Of a stretch of DNA of 64,000 bases, positions 1-12,789 are shown piece after piece (the first letter of the stretch is position 1; every line of letters starts with the position of its first letter). The position numbers and the translations under genes were made by a program. The stretch spans positions 3,209,501 to 3,273,500 of the forward strand of contig OY744520.1 of the NCBI GenBank assembly GCA_963556195.1, in the 5' to 3' direction. The stretch comes from Sepiola atlantica. Lineage: Eukaryota > Mollusca > Cephalopoda > Sepiida > Sepiolidae. Below the pieces are notes generated by a model. That model was not told where the DNA came from, did not search any database, and saw only the letters and a program-made list of their open reading frames with translations.

Positions 1-1054
1 CAACAGTTTTGCCCAATCATTCGACCAACTGACCATTCCTTTACTGTAAATTGTCCTTATTTTGTTGTTTATTTTTTATGAAATGTCAGGAATTAATGTG
101 GCAATTGTTGCCTTGAAAAAGGCTACTTATTCTGTTTGTTGTACCTTTTATATTCATATTTGTGTAAGAAATAAAAAATCATGAAAACAATGGCAGGAGC
201 TAGTCATTTTCTGGTGTTAGTTTATTATTAAGCATGAAGCTACTTATCATTACAAAAATAATAATCATACTTTTCAGATCATGTCAGGAATTTTATGTCG
301 CAGAATTTTAATATTGTTAAGTGTGATATAAAAAATGACGTGCGTTGACCCACTTCTGCAAGGTTAATTTTAGCAAACTTTTTTAACTGAAAACAATTTA
401 TTTATACCCAATATCCAAGTTAAAAAACCCTTGTTAGCAATCAGTCATATTTTGACTGAACTACAAGTAAATGATTTCACATTTTGCAACTCCGTTTGTT
501 TTTCCTTTTCAGTTATGTTTTGATTAAATTAACTTTCGTTATTCTCAAATATTTCACTTCGTTCATATTGATTTAATTTCTCTATCTTTTCACATTTCTT
601 CTATGTTATATGCACTTTAGCTTTCTTTGTGTTTCTTGGACAATGTCGCTTTTTATTTGAATAATTATTATCTCCCATCAATTATTAATCTATTAACCAC
701 CCTGAATGCTATAGCTTCTAGGTTTAGCTATTTCATTGCGTTACAGCGTAGCTACTTATCCGAACTTTGTTGATTTTTACTTCGAGAAAGAGATTATGTT
801 TAGTATTGGACATGCATATTTGAACCTAGAAGATTTAAAAAATAATCAAGTCTATAAAGGTGTATCTTTATATGTGTAAGTTAAGACTGACAACCTATTC
901 TGACCCTTTTATATATCAGGTCAGTATATAGAGATAGTAGCGTTTGCCGTTTATGGGATGCTGATATGTGTCTCTTAATATCATTGTTAGCCGGTTCTAT
1001 ATTATCCTTATCATAACCTACATTATATGTTATTAGTTGTACTCACTAGGGATG

Positions 1055-1440
1055 CTCACACAGGGCATCATTGATTGCTCATCGACAACCGATGGTATTC
1101 TCTAGAGTCTGAGTGACAACAAGTCTCCGCCTCCTTTTGATAGCCACCGAAAATAAGCTTGCATTATCGTAAGAACCATTGGTGTTCTCTGGGATGTAAG
1201 TAGTTTAGTTTTCGCCATGTTGTAGATTCCATGTGATCCTTCGTTGCTTATGCGGATTGGTTTCCACATTCGATGATTTTTCTTAACATTGCAGCTGTTT
1301 TGATAATTGCTGTCATTTGTATATTTTCAATAATCCCTTTGATTCTAATTTCTCCCAGTCTTTTTCAAGGTTTTTTGAGATTGTTCCTTGTGCTCCTACG
1401 ATTATTGGTATTATTCTTATTTTTTCATGCTTCATATGCT
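1055..1440 (-). mobile_element. Non-LTR retrotransposon 3' ORF fragment (unit A)
   Basis: The reverse strand, with one frameshift, reads RIIPIIVGAQGTISKNLEK and then ENIQMTAIIKTAAMLRKI, followed further on by GGDLLSLRL. This is the familiar C-terminal end of a widespread animal non-LTR reverse transcriptase family (compare IPIVIGALGTIPK, ETIQTTALLRSARILRRV, GDLLSLRLQ, as I remember it). An ATT-rich tract follows upstream on the + strand. Compared with unit B, this copy lacks about 375 bp at position 1198. It is a fragment and does not code. The small hydrophobic + strand ORFs here are its antisense shadow. Confidence 0.7.
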
Positions 1441-1735
1441 TTATTGTTATCATTATTATCATCATTATAATTATTATTAGTAGTATTATAATTATATTTA
1501 TATTTTAATAAATTATTACTATTATTCATCTTATTATTATATTGATAGCATTATTAATAATTATAATTATTATTAAGAAAATGATCATTAATATGATTAT
1601 TAATTATGTATATATATTAATTATAATAACATTGATACTACTATTATTATCAATATTATTATTATGTATTACAATATAATTATTAATTATAAAGTGATTA
1701 ATAATATCAATAATACAAATATAAGAAATCTCGTC
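1440..1735. repeat. (ATT)n-rich low-complexity tract, unit A
   Basis: Imperfect ATT, ATA and TTA repeats lie directly next to the retroelement 3' fragment and are repeated at about 17040-17345 in unit B. The (TA) run expanded in B (17205-17240), so the tract has been unstable since the duplication. Confidence 0.85.
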
Positions 1736-1787
1736 TTAAATAAAAGTTGATCAATTGCAGAATCTAAAAAAATGCACTTAAATGTGA

Positions 1788-1860
1788 GGATATTATAGTG
1801 TAGTGAGTATAGTGTCGCGAATGAGTTATTCGACAGTCCCGTGTTCGAATCTTGTTTGGT
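1788..1860 (+). other. tRNA-like sequence or SINE head (unit A)
   Basis: A stretch resembling an internal Pol III promoter: an A-box-like TAGTGTAGTGAGTATAG, then a B-box-like GTGTTCGAATC about 35 bases downstream. The arm between them (GCGAA, seven bases, TTCGA) nearly forms an anticodon stem, but the loop lacks the usual U before the anticodon and I see no matching acceptor ends. It is therefore a tRNA-derived relic or chance similarity rather than a working tRNA gene. The unit B copy is identical except for one base near its 5' end. Confidence 0.35.
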
Positions 1861-2439
1861 TCGTTAATCAACATTAAGAGAATTTCATTAGAGAGGTTGA
1901 AAATCTTCATGGTACTACTTGTTGTTCTGTTTATCTATATTTGATTATTTCATTCTTATACTAAATTTCACTCTTAGACTAAACAAAAAAAAAGTCCTTA
2001 CATAATTATGATCAGAAGATTTCTCATCACAAGTAACTCGCGACGCATTGTACATAGTTAAGAATAAGGTTTAAGTGTCGATTATCCGCTGTTATGATCT
2101 AAACTAGAAACGTTCCAGAATTATTCAGAATTGCAATAGCTTATATCATGCTGATTATGTGTCTGTTGCAATTCCAATAGTAACGCATTCTATTAATGAA
2201 CTCCTTAAATTCAAATATCTAAAATAAATAGGTATAACTGTTCAGCCAAATACTTGTCTAGATGTAATATAGGAACTCGTACGGAATACGTTATATTTGT
2301 TTTCTTTGATTCTATTTAAATTGTCTAAATAATTGTGCGGGGCTTGAACTTACTTTTTCTGAATGTCAGTGGTATGAATGTAAATAATGACAAGACACAT
2401 ATAACAATGAATGGAATTGTCCGATTCAATGTAAAAATA

Positions 2440-2503
2440 TGATTGGCCAAAATATGATTTATATTTGTTATAAATAAAATATTCCGCCAACTGGATTTCA
2501 TTG
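2440..2503 (+). promoter_or_regulatory. Core promoter of gene A (ATTGG box, TATA, initiator)
   Basis: An inverted CCAAT box (ATTGG, 2442-2446) is followed exactly 27 bp later by TATAAATAAAAT (2469-2480) and then by an initiator-like TTTCATT with the predicted start at A2500, 31 bp after the first TATA base. This gives a leader of 43 bases before the ATG. The same order and the same 27-bp spacing occur at genes B, D and E; C keeps the position but has lost the TATA. The block further upstream, including TGAATGGAATTGT, is also shared by A-D. Confidence 0.7.
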
Positions 2504-2542
2504 CAAAGTTTGCAGATAGAAGAAAACAGTACACCAGTAATT

Positions 2543-2791
2543 ATGGAGATGCAGGCTTCTGTTATGGAGGTGACGAGAGGTCAACGCGCTGCAATTCCTA
2601 AGATCAAGGGGCCGGTTCCCCCTAAAAAATCCGACGTCGATTACAAAACTCCGGTCTACAGCCTTCTGATTACGATGTTTATTCTAATCCTTGTCGGTGT
2701 TATTTGGTATTCTTACTTTCTCCCAGAGAAGCAATCAAACGCAATGAATGTGGATGAACCCTCCGCATCTGATGATGCTATTGCTCATTGA
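2543..2791 (+). CDS. Small single-span membrane protein, paralog A
   Basis: Predicted 82-residue protein, not recognised from any family I know. Residues 1-39 are basic (R12, R15, K20, K22, K28, K29, K35) and end in the motif DVDYKTPVY. Residues 40-60 form one hydrophobic helix ending IWYSY. Residues 61-82 are short and acidic (D71, E72, D77, D78). No signal peptide or cysteine is visible. Charge balance favours a cytosolic N terminus and an exposed C terminus (inference). I chose ATG 2543 because it has A at -3 and G at +4 and lies 43 bases after the predicted start site. The frame is open further upstream but has no ATG there. It is intronless, with its own TATA promoter and a downstream AATAAA. 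It differs from B at only three residues. The function is unknown; conservation in five copies supports a real protein. Confidence 0.82.
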   Translation: MEMQASVMEVTRGQRAAIPKIKGPVPPKKSDVDYKTPVYSLLITMFILILVGVIWYSYFLPEKQSNAMNVDEPSASDDAIAH

Positions 2792-2820
2792 GAATGTTTT
2801 TGCAACACCAAAAAAAGACG

Positions 2821-2862
2821 CCTACCTTCATCGGAAAAAAATGTTAATCCGTGAAAGGTGGG
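2821..2862 (+). other. Predicted 3'UTR hairpin after gene A
   Basis: CCTACCTTCATCGG (2821-2834) can pair with CCGTGAAAGGTGGG (2849-2862): eight base pairs including one wobble, a three-base internal loop, then three pairs, with an AT-rich 14-base loop. It begins 30 bases after the stop. Similar but not identical pairings can be drawn after genes B-E (CTTCAG with CTGAAG in D and E). It does not match the histone 3' hairpin. Its role is unknown. Confidence 0.4.
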
Positions 2863-3581
2863 ATTCCATCAATGTTTTAATGCCAATATTGAATATGAAC
2901 GGACAGAATGTTTCCATGTAAAACATTTGATTCAAAAGAAGGTGATTTCTAAAATGTGTATGGAACGTCTTTCTCAAGACTAGTATCTCAATATATTCAA
3001 TATGTAGATATATCTAGATTTAACTATTTTCTAACACAATGCATTCTACACTGTGTAATCTTCTATAATGCAACTTATACACATGATTTGATCATAGTTT
3101 TCTTTTCGTGTGAACTTTGAAATCACAGAACACTTTGCATTCGACGCAACATTTTACATGCCCACTTAACAAAATATAGATGCTAAGATATTTTCCAATG
3201 TCACTTTTAAATCTGTACATTTTTGTTCTAAGTATTTGATCTAACCACGTCCAAATGTAATTTTAAATTAAATTCGTCCCGATATTTTGAAATGTAAATC
3301 GATTTTAGACTTGTATAACTAACACTCGATAATTGAATTTTAGTTGACGGACAGATAACTGATTCTTGTATCACCAAATTCAGTTCTCGTATTCTCTAAA
3401 TTTTACAATGTTGATATTGCAGATAATGCAACTAATTGCTTACATTGATTGCATTTTATACTTTTCGTTTTTTATGAACATTACAAACACTTTTATTGCA
3501 CAGGAAAGACTCTAGTAGCGGTCTGTATTTGTTGGGAATGTATTTAACTTTCCATGCGCTAATTGCTAGAATACTGCTGCT

Positions 3582-3587
3582 AATAAA
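3582..3587 (+). promoter_or_regulatory. Predicted poly(A) signal, gene A
   Basis: AATAAA about 790 bases after the stop, followed by TTATGTG and a T run (3601-3620), as expected for a cleavage site and its GT-rich downstream element. The same hexamer and following T/GT-rich stretch occur at the matching place in the other four copies. A second AATAAA at 3841-3846 is also conserved in B and C and could be an alternative. Confidence 0.55.
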
Positions 3588-6500
3588 ATCTGAACACTTA
3601 CTTATGTGTTTTTTTTTTTGTTTTCTTAATCGATTTCTATTGACAAGATATTCTGGCATATATTTTTCTCACAAAGTATTAGTTCAGTCTTTAACCTTTT
3701 CCTCATTAAAATACCTTGATTTTAATCAAAATACTGTAATTCTTTTTGGTGTCTTTACTTTCATAGGATCGTTTAGTGTGTAGACATTTATAGACTTGTG
3801 CATGTACAACGTCTAATTTATTTACAACAATTTACTTTGAAATAAAGCTGCATGGATAATTGAAGCTCAATGAATGTGGTATTGTTGTGACCTCACGATT
3901 TATTGCGGAGATTTAATACGGTTCAGGTATACTTTCGTAATTACCAGTTTTACAAACGTTATTTAAAACAAATACAATGTGACCTTCAGTCTTTTGGATT
4001 ACGGTATTTGTTTTATAACCGTGTGAGTTGGGAGTAAAGTTGTATATCGACCAACCGTACTCTAAAAACTAGTTATCAATGTGTCACTCCTAGTTTAACC
4101 CCAACTAGGTTACGTAGCATTCTAATATTTGACTTACCAATCAGCCACATCTGTCTAATATTGATATCAGAATTAATTCGGATTATGAAGATGAGTAGAT
4201 ATTTGGTAATGAAAACCAATAAATTTCACTGAATGCATTTTATTTGTATACATATTTTAAGGGGGTGGTGGGATTTGTATGTCAGACTAACACGGATCCT
4301 TTCAAACTTAAAATATTGGTGACATTTAAAACTTAACGGACGACAACGTTTGCAAATATTTATTTGTACAACAAAACTAATGCATACACCATATCGTGTT
4401 CAGGGGGGAATATTTTTTCAAACGTGCACTCAATTCAATAATGTTAGTATCTCCTGATGTCGCCCAATTGTTGAATGTAAACCATCATGTTAGTAATTCT
4501 AGTGTCAATTGTACATGTGTTTAATGCACTGCAATAACAACTAGTTGCTGTATTACCTGTCAAAATAAACCAACGCATGAATTAAGCAATATTTACTAAA
4601 TGTCAAATCCAAACTCTCAGATCGCTGCTATCATTATCTAAGCCTACATTAGCTCGTGTGGTCAGACATTCCTTAATTCAAGTCTGGTTCTGCAAATATC
4701 TTCAAACTGTATAGTTCAGAAATGCCAATCTCTCCGAATAAAGCGACAGGTTTTTCATCACCGCCATATAAAAATACTGTTTCGACAATGATACACTAGT
4801 CTTTTGAAATGCACATTAACAGAATAAGGCCCACCACACAGCTCTTAATAACTAATTTGCGTAATATTTTAACCGGTTCATAATAAATATTTAGGTTCAT
4901 TCGATAGCAATTTGTCGTTTTTCTGTATATGAAATAGTGCTGTTGATAATACCTCTAATTAATTTAATATATCAAAAAATAATCAACACCACCTTGATTA
5001 TATTTGTAATAATTCTAATTAATTTATCATTAGATATATTAAATAACATTATCAAAACCACATTGATTACATTTCTGAAGGACGTGCGATAAAATGACTT
5101 CATTGCCTGACTGCATAGCTGATTACGTTTCGGTTTAGTTCTAATGTCTATATACGCTATAGATTTATCAATAATTCAATTAATTTAAATACGAAAGATG
5201 AATTGCCAAACGTTTGTAACGTCTAACTAAAGCTATACAGATCTACACATTATCGGTTATTTTCTTCCATACAGTAATCAAGTTAAAGTCTTACTTATTA
5301 AAACTTAGTTATTACTATTGTTAATACCTTATGTCAAAATCTTGTTTTAAACGAAACAAACACCAGCATTTCTAACGTAGAAATACTTTATTCCTGACAT
5401 AACATTTCTAAAAGTGAAAATGTTTAAATTTAATTTCCCCTTTTTCGCTATTTAAAACATGTAAGTTTACCTTTTCTGTGAAAGTAGTTGACTTTTAAAC
5501 TAAGTTAATGCTATATTTTTCAAGTTTAGCACACTTATGGTTAAATGTTTACACCCCCCCCCTTTACTATTAAGACATATTCCTTCCCATGATCTTATGA
5601 AAACATTTATATTTAGGTCTAATTATAGGTAAACACACTACGCTATACCACCTCACTTTTAATTAAAACAAATTATATTCGACAATTACCTATGTATACC
5701 CTGAAATACTTGCCGTAAAAAGGCAATTATTTTAGAATGTTTAATGATATAAATTTCGTATATAAATAAAATGTAAAATTATATATTTCCCGTCAATTAT
5801 GGCGTTTTTTAGGACACGAAACTAAATTATTTTATAATGAGCTTAATCTTCTGCGTGTTCGTTTATTAGATCTCTACTTTATACGCGATTACTTGTGTTC
5901 TAACCTTGCTACTCTGACTTAAAGCTGGTAAACAAATTTGGCTGACTGCACTAACAGGGTAGAATAGTCTGGAAATGGGTTCGCTTTACGTTGAATTCAT
6001 TTGGAAAACTGATCCACTCTAAATTGTAGCACTTTTCTTCCTTATTTACGGTTATCAAATGTGATCGCATAAAAGAACGCTGGACCTTCTTTTTTGAAGG
6101 AGGGGGAGGAAACTGTATCCGAAAGTGTTAATCTGCAAATGTACCCGCATTTTTTATTTTCTATATTTGTTTTAATAAGTCCCTTTTTTAATTATATGCA
6201 ATTTATGTCTTTGTTTTTTTGTTTTTTTTACCCTTTCCGTAAGAATTTAATTACTTCAATGATCTAAATGAATACGTAATTTTAAAGACTTAAATACAAT
6301 TGTAAAATGATGGGGTATTGTGAATTAAGTCTTAGAATCATTTTTAGGGGGTGCAGATTTAGCTATCTTAATCGATTCCGTGTAGATATCATGGAAAATT
6401 TGGTAAACTAAGAATTTAAAGTATAGTATTAGTTTCGCATATGAATTTAACGCAATATTTTTTTCTGTGTCGTTCTAGTCTTTTAACATTCTTTTTTTCT

Positions 6501-6774
6501 TGGGTTATGGCAAATACATTTTGTTTAGTTTCCGTAGACAATGTCTACCTTTTCAGGCGATGAGTGGCTTTACAACCTTGACGGTCAGTAAATCTTGGGT
6601 GTTTGGGTATAAGATTTCACTGTGTAAAGAGAATTAAGTAGATCGTATTAATGTACAATTTTTCCAAAAGTTGTGGAAATGTAAAAGAAAATTTTGTTAG
6701 GAGACCAGATAAGTATTAAAATGTTATTCAACATTCTATTCTAAAACACAATTTAAATCTTAATGTTTTTTTCT

Positions 6775-6960
6775 AAGCACATAACATCACACGTGTTGCG
6801 ATTGCGTTGAAGGAATTGACATTACAAACAGTTTTAGAAGACGTGGTTAGAATGCTTGTCGAATCAAGCTTGGATCTATTTAACAAAAAAAGACTTTCTG
6901 TGACTTTTCTTCACACCACTTTTAAGCTGGGATGAATGTGGAACATTATTATAAGCATGA
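6775..6960 (+). repeat. Conserved module with an open reading frame (first of five)
   Basis: A block containing GAAGACGTGGTTAGAATGCT also occurs at about 10770-10920, 11050-11235, 22225-22410 and 33145-33340. Read in one frame it gives a helix-like peptide with the core LEDVVRMLVES and DLFNK. Some length differences between copies are three bases (TVLEDV against TVCLEDV), but others break the frame. There is no start codon at its head; a pyrimidine run ending TTCTAAG precedes it. It could be a decayed exon or simply a shared repeat. Confidence 0.4.
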
Positions 6961-9410
6961 ACATAACATATGCAAAGAACCATTTCAATGAAAGCCAATA
7001 AGTATAGGATTCCACTGTGTAAAGGGGATTAAGTAAATCGTATTAATCTACAATTTATCCAAAGTTTGTTGAAATGTAAAATAACATTGTTAAAAAACCA
7101 GATAAATATTAAAATGTTATTAAAACATTCTAGTAAATAAAAACGTGTTTTTTTAACCGCATAACTTCACACGTGTAATCTTTATTTTAACGCATAATTG
7201 CAGTATTTAAAAAATATTTAGAAGAAAGTCATTCATAATATTTAAAACTATTAAATTAAGGTAATTATGAAACGTGTTCAGGGTAATGACACCACGGACA
7301 GCAAGTTGGATATAAAGCATGACAAAAAGGCACATCGGATCTGTTCCCCCAGATTGATATGTCACACAAAACATGGCACTGTCGGATAACTATAATTTTT
7401 TTAGATTGGTGCTCTAGAGGTCCACTGGTAGGAACCAACTTGTGTGCGCATTGCTACTACATTGTTGTTTGTATAACGTCTACTTTATTAACACAATACT
7501 TTCTAATTATGAAAGTGCCATGAGTATTTGTAGCTCAATGTTTCATGCAATGAAGTATTGTGTCGTCACACTTATTTGCGGTGATTCAATGATAAGGTTT
7601 AGATACTATTGTCTGTTTGAATCGCACGAATTAGTAGTTTTAAGAACGTTATGGTTACAAATACCATGTAACTTTTAATCTTTTAGACGAGGGTTTTTGT
7701 TAATCGGTGTAAGAGATTGACGCTATATTAACTATAACCGTACTCTCTGGTTGTTCAGACTAAATACTATTGTATATTCATCTGCTACTGTTCTAGTGAC
7801 GTCCCAATTAGGTTTCGAAGCATTCTAATTATAACAATACTTAGCAGTACCAATCAGTCTAATATTGCTAAATGAATTGATTCGGATTATGAAGAGTAAA
7901 TATATTTATATCGTAAACCAAATCAATTTTAATAAATTCATTTTTGTATTACATTTTTTATGGTGGAATTTGTCAGACTTACAAGGATAATTTTTAAACT
8001 TAAAATATATATGGCATCTAAATGTTTACGCGCCACACTGTCTGCCAATTTATTTTACAATACAACTAATGCATACACCATTTCACATGAGAAAAACTTT
8101 GTTTGCCAATATACACTTAATGCCGAAATGAATAATTATCTTCTGAGTTCGGCCAATTGTTGAAGGGATATAAATCGTTAATGTTATGAATTAGTGTCAA
8201 TTGTACAGTATTTTCTTTTAATACACTGAATAACTACTAGTGTCTGTTGTTTGCCAAAACACACCTATAAACTTTAAGACAGACTAATCCAGCAATATTT
8301 TCTAACGGTCAAATCGAGCAATAATCCTTATTCTGACTTCGCTCCTATCAGTATATTAGCCTAAATTAGCTCGTAGGGTCAGACATTCTTTAATTCAAGT
8401 CTGGTTTTGACAATATCTTCAAACAATATAGTTCAGAAATGCCAATCTCTTCGAATAGGGCGATTGTTTTTTCATCACTGCTATATACAAATCTGTTATT
8501 TCTATCAATACACCAGTCTTTTGATATGCACATACTAAATAAACCCCAACACACAGCTGTATACACATGACTTGCGTAACATTTTACAGTTTATAAATAT
8601 TTAGTTTCATTCGACAGTAATGTGCTTTTCTCTATATGAAATAGTATTGTTGAGAATAAGGCTAATTATTTCAAGTAATTTTATATATCAAATGATAAAT
8701 TATCAAAACCACGTTGACTACATTTGTAAAGGACGTGCGATAAAAATTATTCATAACATGACTTGCATATCTCGTTATACGTTTAGTTTTATTTCTACTG
8801 TCTATATACGTTAGTTTTATCAATAATTCAATTAATTTAAATGCGAAGGATGAATTACTAAATCTTTGTAACAGCTAACTAAGGCTATACAAACTTACGT
8901 ACGCCCACAATAACCGCCCCTAAAATAACCAATATTTATACATATCGGTAATTCTGTTTCTCCATGACACAATTAACAAGTTAAACAGTTTTACTTTTAA
9001 AAATGTAGTCATTACTGCTGTTTATACTTTATATTTAAAGCTATGTTCAAACAAAAATCATTTCTAACGTAGAAATACTTTATTCCTGACATAACATTTT
9101 TATTCACTTGTAGAAATTTTAACTAAATGTCCGCTTCAAAATAATTCTATTTTACACATTTAGTTTTACATTTTCTGTGAAAATAGTTCACTTTAAAAAA
9201 AAATGATGCTTTATTTTATAATTTAACATACTTATTGTTAAACGTTTACAAATCCTCTTTTTACTATTCTTGGGAAATGTTCCTTCCCTTGATCTTATGA
9301 ACACATTCATATTTAGGTATAATTATACGTTAACACGCTCCGCTAAATCACCTCACCTTTAAGTAAAAAAGATTATAATCTACTTTATTTATATTTTAAT
9401 TTTTTTAAAC

Positions 9411-9695
9411 GTAGTTCACCCCAAACAAGGCAGGCCGCCACTGTAGAAATAAAGGGCTACTGAGAAGAAAGAAGAGGGGGGAAGGTTTGAGGGGTCAACC
9501 TAAATTGGGATCTGCTCAGCGAGATGTCTGTTTACATTAACTTTAAATTTCTGCATGTCAGTACTGTCTGGAAAACAGGGGGCAGGGAAGGAGTTCCAGA
9601 GGCGAGCAGCACGAGGAAAGAAGCATTTTGAGTAGAAGCTCTCCGGCATCTGGGGATCTCCACAGTGAATGGATGGGATTTAGGCGATTACCAAT
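9411..9695 (-). mobile_element. 3' fragment of a jockey-like LINE
   Basis: This segment is absent at the matching site in the first half of unit A (about 5690) and in units B and C, so it is an insertion. On the reverse strand it encodes the end of a reverse-transcriptase ORF (RAARLWNSFPAPCF-like, broken by changes), then a short 3' end with AACAAG and GTGAACTACGTT. The same end is seen at 36815-37090 and the preceding part at 54560-54770. It is too short to be active. Confidence 0.75.
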
Positions 9696-12259
9696 CAATA
9701 CCCTGAAATACTTGCCGTAAAAAAGCAAGTATTTTAGAATGTACAATTTCGCTTATAAATATAATGTAAACTGATATTTCCTGTCAATTATAGCGTTTTT
9801 TGGGACAGAAAGCAAACTATTTTTGATAGCGAGTTAATCATTTTCGTTAAGGTTTTCTGGAGGGGATCTACTTTAGTGTGCGATTACTTGCGTTCTAACC
9901 TTGCTACTCTGACTTAAAGCTTGTAAACAAATTTGGCGAACTACACTAATAGGGTAGAATGGTCCGGAAATGAGATCGCGTTAGGTTAAATGTATATGAA
10001 TAGATAGATCCTCACTATTTATTGTACCACTTTGCTTTCTTATTTCCGATATCATGAGTGCTCTTAATTGATCGTCAAAAAGAACGCTCATCCTTCTTTT
10101 TTTGAGGGGGAACTGTAGGCGAAAGTGTTAATCTGCAAATGTACCCATATTTTTTTATAAGTCCTTTTTTTCTTATAATTATAAGCGATTTGTGTTTTTG
10201 GTTGTTGACCCATTCCGTTAAAATTAAATAACTTAAATGAGCTAAATGAATACCTAATTTAAAAGACTTAAATAAAAATGCAAAATAATTGAGTATTGTG
10301 AATTAACAGTTTTAGTTAAATCTGCACCCCTTAAACCGATTCCGTGTAGATATCCTGGAACATTTGGTAAACATATCAAACTACAATTAAAAATTTAAAG
10401 TATAGGATTAGTTTCGCATATTAATTTAAGGAAATATAATTATTTTTCCGTGTCATTCTAGTGTTTTAACACATTATTTTTTTCTTGGTTATGGCAGATG
10501 CATGTTTGCTTTATTTTCCGTAGACAAGGTCTACCTTTTAAGGCGATTATGTGTCGCTTTACAACCTTACCGGTCTATAAACCTTGAGTGTTTAAGTATA
10601 AGAGTTCATTGTGTAAAGACAGTTACGTAGATCGTATTAATCTACAATTTTTCCAAAGTGTGGTCAAATGTAAAATAACATTTTGTTAGACCAGATAAGT
10701 ATTAAAATGTTATTGAACATTCTATTATAAAACACAATTGAAATCGTAACGTTTTTTCTAAGCCCAGAACTTCACATGTGTGGCGATTGCGTTGAATGAA
10801 TTGACATCACAGACACTTAGTTTAGAAGAAGTGGTGTCGAATCAAGCTTGGATCTGTTTAACAAAAATACGTTTTCTGTAACTTTTCTTACATCCCTTTA
10901 AGGTTGGGTAATGTGGAACATTAATCTACAATTTTTCCAAAAGTTGCGGAAATGTTAAACAAAATTTTGTTAGGAAACCAGATAAGTATTAACATGTTAT
11001 TCAACATTCTATTATAAAACACAATTTAAATCGTAACGTTTTTTCTAAGCCCATAACTTCACACGTTGCGTTGAGGGAATTGACATCACAAACAGGTTGT
11101 TTAGAAGACGTGGTTAGAATGCTTGTCGAATCAAGCTTGGATCTATTTAACAAAAAATACGTTTTCTGTGACTTTTCTCACACCCCTTTTAAGCTGGGAT
11201 GAATGTGGAACATTATTATATACATGAACATAACATATGACAATAACAATTTCAATGAAAGCCAATAGGTATACGTTTTCTACGGTGTTTAGGGGATTAA
11301 GCTGATCCTTTTAATCTACATTTTTCTAAAGTTTGTTGAAATGTAAAATAAAATTGTTAGGAGACCAGATAAATATTAAAATGTTATTAAAACATTCTAT
11401 TACATAAAAAAAACAATTTAAATTGTAACGTTTTTACTAAGCGCATAACTTAACACGTGTAATATTAATTTTAACGAATAATTGCAGTATGTAAAAAAAA
11501 ATATTTTGAAGTAAGAAGCCATTCATAATATTTAAAACTATTAAATTAGGATAATTATTAAACGTGTTCATGGAAATGACACCACGAACAGCAAGTTGGG
11601 ATATAAAGCATGACAAAAAAGCACATCGAATATTTCCACTTGATTTTGATATGTCACACAAAACATGGCACTGTCGGATAACAATCATTTTTTAGATTGG
11701 TGCTCTAGAGGTCCACCTGTAGCACCCACTTGTGTGTATGGTTTGGTAGACATCGCCATAAGCATGTCAAAAATTCTCCATCTTTCTGATGCATTTATTA
11801 AGAATATATTTTGCAGAAAAACTAAAATTACTTAAAAAATCTTAACCTCACCCATAAAATGTCTATGCTTTTCTAATATCCGTTGTATTACTAAAGGGAC
11901 CATACATCAACGTAATAACGAAAGAATATGGCGGATATTGCTTTATGCATTATTTACCTCATTTTCATTGATAGAAGCAATAATAACATGATTTAAATTA
12001 TTCAATTTTCAGAAATTGAGCAATAGTTCATTAAACAAAAGGTTATATCACGTTCTGTTTAAGTTGTATTTGTTATTTTTCTTTTTTTTCAGCGACAATA
12101 TTCCCTGTGTACCGTCCAACGTATTTAAAATCTGACCGCACCCAAATCTCCCAGCCCTGGGAGGTTCCGTTGTATTTCTTTGCATATTTGCTTAAGTAGA
12201 AACGCAATAGAAAATTGTAAAACAATTAAGATGTTCTTTTTTTTACAAAAGCAAATCTA

Positions 12260-12261
<2 letters not shown>

Positions 12262-12336
<75 letters not shown>

Positions 12337-12341
12337 ATTGG
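12262..12341. repeat. (TC)n/(TA)n microsatellite
   Basis: CT repeats run into a long (TA) array. The matching array in unit B is at about 24409-24456. The 66-residue ORF across it is an artefact of the repeat. Confidence 0.95.
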
Positions 12342-12789
12342 TTTAAGTATTCATTATTTATTTGTTTATGTGATGTCTAATAGTCAAATGATAATTTCCT
12401 GAATACTTTATTCTTCGGTCGTTGTTTTCAAATTTCGGTAGGTTTCATCTTGTAATTTCTTCAAGTAAAAAGTGTTTACTTTTAACCAAATCCAAATTAA
12501 ACTTAACATAAATATTTTTTAAAAGCTCTTCTCTAAATCTGTTAATGTTAACCCACAACCCGAATGAAAAATGATAGTACTTATTAACGGACCAAAAGTC
12601 TATCATGTTATATTAATGTTTCGAACTGCCAGGGGAACCGTAACACGTCTATTTCTCTATTTATCTAGGTGCTATTTTGCAAAAAAATCTATTGCTAATA
12701 TTTACAAATATGTTCGTTAAGTTATTGTTATGTTTGTATAAGTTTATAATTTCATTTTTTTATATCTAAATATTTCCCGCCATGGAGGC

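Larger units (their letters stand above)
3780..11700 (+). repeat. Internal duplication of the gene-less part of unit A
   Basis: The segment at about 3780-7450 is repeated, diverged, at about 7480-11700. Matching landmarks include GCCAATCTCT at 4727 and 8441, the run around TAACGTAGAAATACTTTATT at 5372 and 9064, and GCCGTAAAA at 5712 and 9713. The second copy starts just after the AATAAA region and carries no membrane-protein gene. Unit B has a single copy, so the duplication arose in A or was lost from B. Confidence 0.7.

Noticed and set aside
1273..1508. Hydrophobic + strand ORFs (also 16873-17109)
   Set aside because: They lie antisense to the C-terminal codons of a non-LTR retroelement and run into an ATT repeat, which explains the hydrophobicity.
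2501..2542. Extending the gene A product (and B, C, D) upstream from a TTG
   Set aside because: A nuclear animal gene would start at ATG. The TTG lies one base after the predicted transcription start, and the first in-frame ATG at 2543 has good context.
3456..3783. 95-residue + ORF and 67-residue - ORF downstream of gene A, repeated in unit B
   Set aside because: Identity with B only reflects the recent duplication. The frame is not kept in unit C, and the stretch lies in the predicted 3'UTR.
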